10,793 nt of DNA from Verrucomicrobiota bacterium. Its GTDB lineage: Bacteria > Verrucomicrobiota > Verrucomicrobiia > Limisphaerales > UBA9464. Shown here in pieces: positions 6,282 through 10,793 of the stretch. Below the pieces are notes generated by a model. It had not been told where the DNA came from. It did not search any database and saw only the letters and a list, made by a program, of their open reading frames with translations. Made by a program: the position numbers and the translations under genes. Location: assembly GCA_026397675.1 (NCBI GenBank), contig JAPLUH010000226.1, positions 1 to 10,793 of the forward strand. The letters run 5' to 3'. Position 1 is the stretch's first letter, and the number at the start of each line of letters is the position of its first letter.

Positions 6282-7061
6282 ATGAGTCAATCGCATGCCC
6301 CGGTCCGTTCGTTCAAGGCCGATGCCCTGGACGTTCATGTCTTCGCCAGCCAACCCGATCTGGCATCTTATGTGGCGCTGGATGTCCGCAACTACCTTGC
6401 GGAAACCATTGCCCGCAACGGTTCTGCTGCAGCCATCTTGGCCACCGGCAATTCCCAGATCCAGTTCCTGAAGAACCTCGTGGCCTTGGGTGGCATCGAC
6501 TGGTCCAAGGTGACTTTGTTCCATATGGACGAATACCTCGGCATCCCCGCCGATCACCCGTCGTGCTTCCGGTATTATATGAAGCAGCGGGTCGAGTCGC
6601 TGGTGAAGCCCAAGGCCTTCCATTACATCCACGGTGATTGCGACCTCCCGCATGTGGAATGCGCCCGCTACACAGCACTGCTTGAGTCGCAGGCCATCGA
6701 TTTGTGCTGCTTAGGTGTTGGAGAAAACGGGCATCTGGCCTTCAACGACCCCCACGTTGCCCGCTTGGACGACTCGGAGTGGGTTAAATTGGTCCGACTC
6801 GATGACGCCTGCAAACTGCAGCAGGTGAAGGAGGGTCATTTTTCCTCGCTGGAGACGGTGCCGCCCTATGCCTTCACGCTCACGTTGCCGGCCCTCATGA
6901 CTGCCCGGAAAGTGGTTTGTGTTGCCCCGGAAAAACGCAAGGCAGTGCCCGTGAAGAACATGCTTCAGGGACCGGTGAACTCGCTGTGCCCGGCGTCCAT
7001 CCTCCGTCGGAACCCGGCGGCCGTGCTGCTCATCGACACCGATTCGGCCTCATTGCTCTGA
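6282..7061 (+). CDS. Glucosamine-6-phosphate deaminase family protein (NagB-like)
   Basis: Member of the NagB/6-phosphogluconolactonase sugar-isomerase fold, 259 residues. The canonical reaction converts glucosamine-6-phosphate to fructose-6-phosphate and ammonia in the cytoplasm. The phosphate loop reads LATGNSQIQF where classic enzymes have LPTGSTP. The general-base motif is FHMDEYLGI (D83). The ring-opening motif is GVGENGHLAFNDP with N149 and H151; Asn in place of the E. coli Asp is known from Bacillus-type enzymes. D156 stands where classic NagB has a catalytic Glu (E148 in E. coli). The C-terminal segment ALMTARKVVCVAPEKRKAVPVKNML is typical of the family. Deaminase function is likely but unproven given D156 and the altered phosphate loop. 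There is no clear ribosome binding site. The stop lies three bases before ruvX, which implies cotranscription. No nagA or amino-sugar transporter gene is adjacent, apart from the sugar-type ATPase upstream. Confidence 0.85.
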   Translation: MSQSHAPVRSFKADALDVHVFASQPDLASYVALDVRNYLAETIARNGSAAAILATGNSQIQFLKNLVALGGIDWSKVTLFHMDEYLGIPADHPSCFRYYMKQRVESLVKPKAFHYIHGDCDLPHVECARYTALLESQAIDLCCLGVGENGHLAFNDPHVARLDDSEWVKLVRLDDACKLQQVKEGHFSSLETVPPYAFTLTLPALMTARKVVCVAPEKRKAVPVKNMLQGPVNSLCPASILRRNPAAVLLIDTDSASLL

Positions 7062-7064
7062 GCT

Positions 7065-7478
7065 ATGCGCATCCTGGCCCTCGATCCCGGTACCGTTCGT
7101 GTGGGCGTCGCGATTAGTGACGAACTGCGGATGATGGCCCGTCCGCTCGAGTTTATTCCGGCCGAACCATTTGCTGCGCTGGCGGAGCGGGTGAAGGAAC
7201 TCATCCGATCCCAGCAGATAGAACTCATCGTGGTCGGCATGCCTCGCAACATGGATGGCACCTATGGTGAGGCGGCCATCAAGGCGCGGGAGTTTGTGGC
7301 GGCGCTCAAGGATGTGATTATGGTGCCAATCCGAACCTGGGACGAACGACTGACCACTGTGTCGGCGGCCAAGGCCCTGCGCAGCGGCGGCACCAAGGCG
7401 GCCCAACAGCGCGGCAAGATCGATGCGGCGGCCGCAGCCATCTTGCTGCAAGGATACCTCGACAGTCTCACCCTGTGA
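7065..7478 (+). CDS. ruvX: Putative pre-16S rRNA nuclease / Holliday junction resolvase-like RuvX (YqgF)
   Basis: RNase H-fold nuclease of 137 residues, normal length. In other bacteria the family is implicated in maturing the 5' end of 16S rRNA and has been proposed as a Holliday junction resolvase. Features seen are the first acidic residue D7 in LALDPGTVRVGVAISD, the strand IVVGMPRNMDGT, the motif TWDERLTT (D93, E94), and the last acidic residue D120 in KIDAAAAAILLQGYL. Three acidic positions are therefore available for metal binding. The Lys usual in the GLP-type motif of many relatives appears here as GMPRNMDG, a mild variant. The ATG lies three bases after the nagB-like stop, and the gene's own stop overlaps a GTG that opens the truA frame, so it sits in the middle of a tight operon. 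Confidence 0.93.
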   Translation: MRILALDPGTVRVGVAISDELRMMARPLEFIPAEPFAALAERVKELIRSQQIELIVVGMPRNMDGTYGEAAIKAREFVAALKDVIMVPIRTWDERLTTVSAAKALRSGGTKAAQQRGKIDAAAAAILLQGYLDSLTL

Positions 7479-7499
7479 GGGGTGATGGTGTCGCTTCCC

Positions 7500-7505
7500 A
7501 GGAAG
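7500..7505 (+). promoter_or_regulatory. Ribosome binding site deciding the truA start
   Basis: aggaag lies five bases before ATG 7511. The alternative GTG at 7475, which overlaps the ruvX stop, has no comparable site. This favours the ATG and removes a 12-residue non-conserved extension. Confidence 0.65.
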
Positions 7506-7510
7506 CCACG

Positions 7511-8368
7511 ATGTCCTCGGAGCAAGAAGTTCCCCAGAAGCGCACCCGTGAGCGTCCGGACTCGGCTCCCGAGGGCTTCCAACGCGTCCGCCTGACCGTC
7601 GCCTACGACGGCACCGCCTACCGTGGCTGGCAGGTGCAGCTCGAGGGCATCACGGTCCAGGGCTGCCTGGAGGTCGCCCTGGGTCGGTTGTTTCGTTGTG
7701 GTCCCCGGGTCGTCAGTTCCAGTCGTACCGACACCGGAGTTCATGCCCGGGGGATGTCGGTGCATTTCGATGTGCCCCGAGCCGAATGGCGGATGACCTC
7801 GGATAAACTGATCTTGGCCGCCAATGCGCACCTACCGGAAGACATTCGGGTGACGGCGGCCGCGCAGACCAAGGCGGATTTCCACGCCCGTTTCGACGCC
7901 ATCGGTAAGCAGTACCGGTACACCGTCTGGAATGATGCGGCGCATGATCCACTGGGCCTGCGTCAGCAGTGGCACGTGCCCAAACCTATTGATTTGGGGG
8001 CGATGAAGGCTGCGGCGGCCACCTTGGTCGGGTGCCATGATTTTTTGGCATTCAGTGCGTCACCGGGTTACGAGCGCCACCACACCGTCCGCAACGTGAC
8101 GCGGTGCGACGTCCTTCGGTCCGGTTCCCGCATTACTGTGGTCATCGAGGCCGACGGCTTCTTGTACAAGATGTGCCGGGGCATCGTGGGGACGCTGGTG
8201 CAAGTGGGGCATGGGCGCTTTCGGCCTGAGGAACTAATTCCCCTGCTGCAGACTCGCGATCGCACGGTGGTGGGCATGACGGCGCCGGCGCTGGGACTAG
8301 TTTTGTGGAAGGTGTTCTATCGCAAGCCCGGGATGCCACGCAGGCCGCACCCAGCGGATGTGGAGTGA
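7511..8368 (+). CDS. truA: tRNA pseudouridine(38-40) synthase TruA
   Basis: Converts uridines 38, 39 and 40 in the anticodon arm of many tRNAs to pseudouridine. The protein has 285 residues from ATG 7511. The first 26 or so residues are charged and low in conservation, followed by the family opening VRLTVAYDGTAYRGWQVQ. The catalytic aspartate is D74 in SSRTDTGVHARG. Further family segments are FHARFDAIGKQYRYTVWN, CHDFLAFSA and the C-terminal DGFLYKMCRGIVGTLVQVG. The start could instead be GTG 7475, overlapping the ruvX stop by four bases, but a good ribosome binding site supports 7511. Either way it is the last gene of the nagB-like/ruvX/truA run. It ends with a basic-proline tail, PGMPRRPHPADVE. 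Confidence 0.95.
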   Translation: MSSEQEVPQKRTRERPDSAPEGFQRVRLTVAYDGTAYRGWQVQLEGITVQGCLEVALGRLFRCGPRVVSSSRTDTGVHARGMSVHFDVPRAEWRMTSDKLILAANAHLPEDIRVTAAAQTKADFHARFDAIGKQYRYTVWNDAAHDPLGLRQQWHVPKPIDLGAMKAAAATLVGCHDFLAFSASPGYERHHTVRNVTRCDVLRSGSRITVVIEADGFLYKMCRGIVGTLVQVGHGRFRPEELIPLLQTRDRTVVGMTAPALGLVLWKVFYRKPGMPRRPHPADVE

Positions 8369-8485
8369 GTGATCGCTCGGCTCAGAGCTCAGTGCGGTCG
8401 TCTTGAAAATGCTGGGGATTGAAATTGCGGGGCCCCTGAATCCGCCTTGCCAGTCGTCGGTTCCGCGACTAACTCGTGAGCGCCG

Positions 8486-9802
8486 ATGATCCGACGCCTG
8501 CAACCACGCCTGCTCCTTCAGTTGGGGATGTTTCTCTGCTCCGCCACCCTGGTTTGGAGTTTGTGGTCCCTTTCACTGGCTGCCGAAACCACGAACACCA
8601 CCACCGTTGCGAAGGGCACGGATATGGCCTCCAAGGCCAGCGCCCTGACGCGCAAGGTGATCAATGAAGAGTTCATCCAAAGCCACAAGACCGAGTTGTC
8701 ATTCTGGATCAACCAACTCCCGGGCATGGAGGAGCTGTTTCTGGGGATTCCTCGCTGGCAGTACGCGGCCTCGTTGTTGTACCTGATCTTGGCAGTCTCT
8801 GTTTCTCGTGCCTTGGACTGGCTCATCCAGAACCGCCTCAAGCATTGGGCTTCGAAGACGGACACCGAGTGGGACGATATTCTGGTGAAGCTGGCGGACG
8901 GTCCGGTGAAGGCCATCACCCTAGTATTCCTCATCCACATCGGGCTCGAACTCTACAATTGGCCTCTTTGGCTCGAGATCAATATCTCCCGATTGTCTCT
9001 CATCGTCGGGGCCGTCGCCTTGACCTTCATCGCGCTGCGGGTCATCGACTTGGCAATAGCCGCTTGGCGCCGGCAACCCAAACAGGGAGGCGACGTGGCC
9101 TTCAACGATCAGTTCGTGCTGCTCATTGGCAAACTGCTCAAGGCGGTGTTGATCTTGATCACCTCGTTGACCTTGCTGGGCAACCTGGGGGTAGACATCA
9201 CCGCCATCTTAGGTTCGGTCTCGGTGCTAGGATTGGCCTTTGGTCTGGCGGCGCAGGATTCGGTGGCCAACTTGTTTGGTGCGGTCGCAGTGTTTGTCGA
9301 CAAACCCTTCAAGGTGGGCGACCGCATTAAGGTGGGTTCCGATGTCGATGGCGTGGTCGAGGCGATGGGGCTGAGGTCCACGAAGGTCCGCAATGCAGAC
9401 GGTTTCTTAATCACCCTCCCGAACAAGTCGGTCGGCAACAACACGGTCATCAATGTCTCGGCCCGGCCCTCCATACGCACCGTACTGAACTATGGCCTGA
9501 CGTATGATACTCCGGCTCACCGCATTGATTTTGCCGCCAATTTGCTGCGGTCCATCTTCACTGCGCATTCGTTGACCGGGGAATGTCAGGTCACCTTTAA
9601 CCGCTTCGATGCCTCCGCCCTCAATATCGAGGTGAATCACCAGTGCCTGACCCGCGATTTGCCCACGTATCAAGCCACACTCCACGGGTTGAACTTGGAA
9701 GTGAAGGAGCGCTTCGACGCCGAGAAACTCGAGTTCGCGTTCCCGACTCAAACCGTGTTTATTAAGAAAGACACCTCGGTTGCTGCGACCCCATCGGCGT
9801 GA
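8486..9802 (+). CDS. MscS-family mechanosensitive ion channel with N-terminal export signal
   Basis: Inner-membrane channel that opens under membrane tension to release solutes on hypo-osmotic shock. It has 438 residues, longer than E. coli MscS (about 286). Residues 1-33 form an apparent signal sequence ending in LSLAAE, followed by a Ser/Thr/Lys-rich soluble stretch of about 55 residues. Hydrophobic segments follow at roughly 90-110, 145-160 and 168-192. The conserved pore block then runs from about 210: FVLLIGKLLKAVLILITSL, then ILGSVSVLGLAFGLAAQDSVANLF (from residue 241). The pore helix is Gly/Ala-rich as in MscS. FVDKPFKVGDRIKV and GFLITLPNKSV mark the cytoplasmic beta domain. The closing segment FAFPTQTVFIKK is typical of the C-terminal alpha/beta domain. 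It lies 117 bp after truA, so it may have its own promoter. A weak gtgag is the only ribosome-site candidate. Confidence 0.92.
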   Translation: MIRRLQPRLLLQLGMFLCSATLVWSLWSLSLAAETTNTTTVAKGTDMASKASALTRKVINEEFIQSHKTELSFWINQLPGMEELFLGIPRWQYAASLLYLILAVSVSRALDWLIQNRLKHWASKTDTEWDDILVKLADGPVKAITLVFLIHIGLELYNWPLWLEINISRLSLIVGAVALTFIALRVIDLAIAAWRRQPKQGGDVAFNDQFVLLIGKLLKAVLILITSLTLLGNLGVDITAILGSVSVLGLAFGLAAQDSVANLFGAVAVFVDKPFKVGDRIKVGSDVDGVVEAMGLRSTKVRNADGFLITLPNKSVGNNTVINVSARPSIRTVLNYGLTYDTPAHRIDFAANLLRSIFTAHSLTGECQVTFNRFDASALNIEVNHQCLTRDLPTYQATLHGLNLEVKERFDAEKLEFAFPTQTVFIKKDTSVAATPSA

Positions 9803-9819
9803 GGGAGCAGCGGGCGAAA

Positions 9820-10793
9820 TCACTGTTTGGAAGGTCGCTTTCGGTATTTTTCGTAAAGACGGGTGTGGCGTGAGGACAAGTCGATTTCGCGTCCCCGAAT
9901 CCACATCCGGGTGACCGTGGCCTTGAGATCGAGAACATCGCCGTTAGCGACGAAGAGGCTGGCTTCTTTGCCGGGTTCGATGGAACCGAGTCGGTCGGAG
10001 ACACCCAGAATCTTGGCGGCATTCAGGGTCAATCCTCGGACTGCGTCCTCATAGGGAAGGCCGAAAGCCCGGGCCTGGGCGGCCGAGTAGGGGATGTTTC
10101 GGATGTTGCTGGCGCCGAATTGGCCGGTGCCTTCACTGAAGGCGACGAGCACACCTGCCTTGGCCAAGACAGCCGGAGCCGTAAAGTGGATGTCATAGGC
10201 ATCGGTGTCGCGGACGGGTTGGGTGAACACATGCTCATAGGCCACGGAGATGCGGTGTTCGGCCAGATAGGCCGCCTCGCGCCATGCATCCAGACCACCA
10301 GCGATGATCATCTTAAATCCACGGCGGACCGACCACTCGGCCGCGGATCGGATGCCCCGGGCCTCGTTGACGTGGATCCAGAGGGGGCGTTCCTTCCGGA
10401 CAATTGGCAGCATCGCTTCCCAGGCGGGCACGGTTTTGAATCCTACTTTGGCGACCTTCTTGGCCTCGGAATAGGCGGCGGCCTCGGTGAAAAAGGAATC
10501 AATTTCCCGCAGCTTGCGGTCCCGGTCCCGGACTTGGTCTTCGAGCGACGGGCCTGCGTCCTTGCCCGGAGGCCGAGGAGTCGTGTCGAGGCCGAAACTG
10601 GGCCAGTGGAGATGCAAGGCGACGGCTTTTTCGACCGTGAGGTCTTCGATGGTCCAGCCGTCGAGTTGGATGAGGCCGCTGAAACCGGAGACGGTGCCTC
10701 CGGAGGGAATGACGTGAGCGTGGGTGTAGCCGTTGGCGCGGGCCACGGGGATGAGTTCGCTGTCCGGGTTGACGGCGATCCACGCGCTCACAT
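9820..10793 (-). CDS. Imidazolonepropionase-like amidohydrolase, C-terminal part (cut by right edge)
   Basis: Metal-dependent hydrolase of the amidohydrolase superfamily. The window holds its last 324 codons; the GTG at 10789-10791 is most likely an internal Val, because the text there (SAWIAVNPDSELIPVARANG) is mid-protein in this group. Recognisable segments are THAHVIPSGGTVSGFSGLIQ, WIHVNEARGI (probable metal-binding His), GVLVAFSEGTGQFG, NIRNIPYSAAQARAFGL, LTLNAAKILGV and the composite-domain end RLGSIEPGKEASLFVANGDVLD. The C-terminus, SSRHTRLYEKYRKRP, is typical of a widespread secreted or periplasmic subgroup of unknown substrate. The N-terminal HxH motif and any signal peptide lie outside the window. 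A charged insert (about EDQVRDRDRKLREID) may form a helix. The gene converges on the MscS-type gene with only 17 bp between stops. Confidence 0.85.
   Translation of the reverse strand, partial: VSAWIAVNPDSELIPVARANGYTHAHVIPSGGTVSGFSGLIQLDGWTIEDLTVEKAVALHLHWPSFGLDTTPRPPGKDAGPSLEDQVRDRDRKLREIDSFFTEAAAYSEAKKVAKVGFKTVPAWEAMLPIVRKERPLWIHVNEARGIRSAAEWSVRRGFKMIIAGGLDAWREAAYLAEHRISVAYEHVFTQPVRDTDAYDIHFTAPAVLAKAGVLVAFSEGTGQFGASNIRNIPYSAAQARAFGLPYEDAVRGLTLNAAKILGVSDRLGSIEPGKEASLFVANGDVLDLKATVTRMWIRGREIDLSSRHTRLYEKYRKRPSKQ

Noticed and set aside
7262..7831. 189-codon minus-strand frame opposite ruvX and truA
   Set aside because: It overlaps two well-recognised genes and has no family resemblance.
8403..8408. 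TTGAAA as a -35 box before the MscS gene
   Set aside because: No acceptable -10 box lies 16-18 bp downstream, so a sigma-70-type promoter is not supported.
9407..9904. 165-codon minus-strand frame opposite the 3' end of the MscS gene
   Set aside because: It overlaps the conserved C-terminal channel domain and the amidohydrolase end; a shadow frame.

Overview
The window is a GC-rich (visibly around 60%) bacterial chromosome segment of ordinary gene density. It carries ten protein-coding genes, two of them cut by the window edges. I see no rRNA, tRNA, CRISPR array, transposase, phage gene or toxin-antitoxin pair. Three traits together suggest a Verrucomicrobiota-type bacterium (PVC superphylum): the futalosine menaquinone gene mqnE, a LamG-type lipoprotein beside a secreted protein of unknown family, and weak or absent Shine-Dalgarno sequences before many starts. 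This assignment is inference; no marker gene in the window settles it.

Layout. At the left edge, on the minus strand, is the N-terminal half of MqnE (1-507). Diverging from it is a plus-strand pair of exported proteins: a LamG/concanavalin-like lipoprotein (615-1484) and a signal-peptide protein of unknown family (1526-2455). A 13-bp sequence occurs in the leader of each of these two genes. Converging on them is recF (2485-3567, minus), preceded on the same strand by a cytosolic M14 zinc carboxypeptidase-like gene (3636-4442). A 130-bp divergent region with a 6-bp-stem hairpin separates the peptidase from a two-domain sugar-type ABC ATPase (4573-6069, plus), which has no permease or binding-protein gene beside it. 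A 212-bp gap follows, then a compact plus-strand run: a NagB-family sugar-phosphate deaminase (6282-7061), ruvX/yqgF (7065-7478) and truA (7511-8368). After 117 bp comes an MscS-family mechanosensitive channel with an added N-terminal export signal (8486-9802). Seventeen bases further, on the minus strand, is the C-terminal part of an imidazolonepropionase-like amidohydrolase that runs off the right edge (9820-10793).

How the genes relate. Most are housekeeping genes: quinone synthesis, recombination (RecF, RuvX), tRNA modification (TruA) and osmotic protection (MscS). Carbohydrate and peptide turnover is represented by the ABC ATPase, the NagB-like enzyme, the M14 peptidase and the amidohydrolase, but these do not form an evident pathway. 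The least explained part is the 615-2455 pair of exported proteins. I found no convincing evidence of a new multi-gene system. The findings below are mainly small oddities: an active-site substitution, an orphan ATPase, a paired short repeat, upstream hairpins and ambiguous starts.
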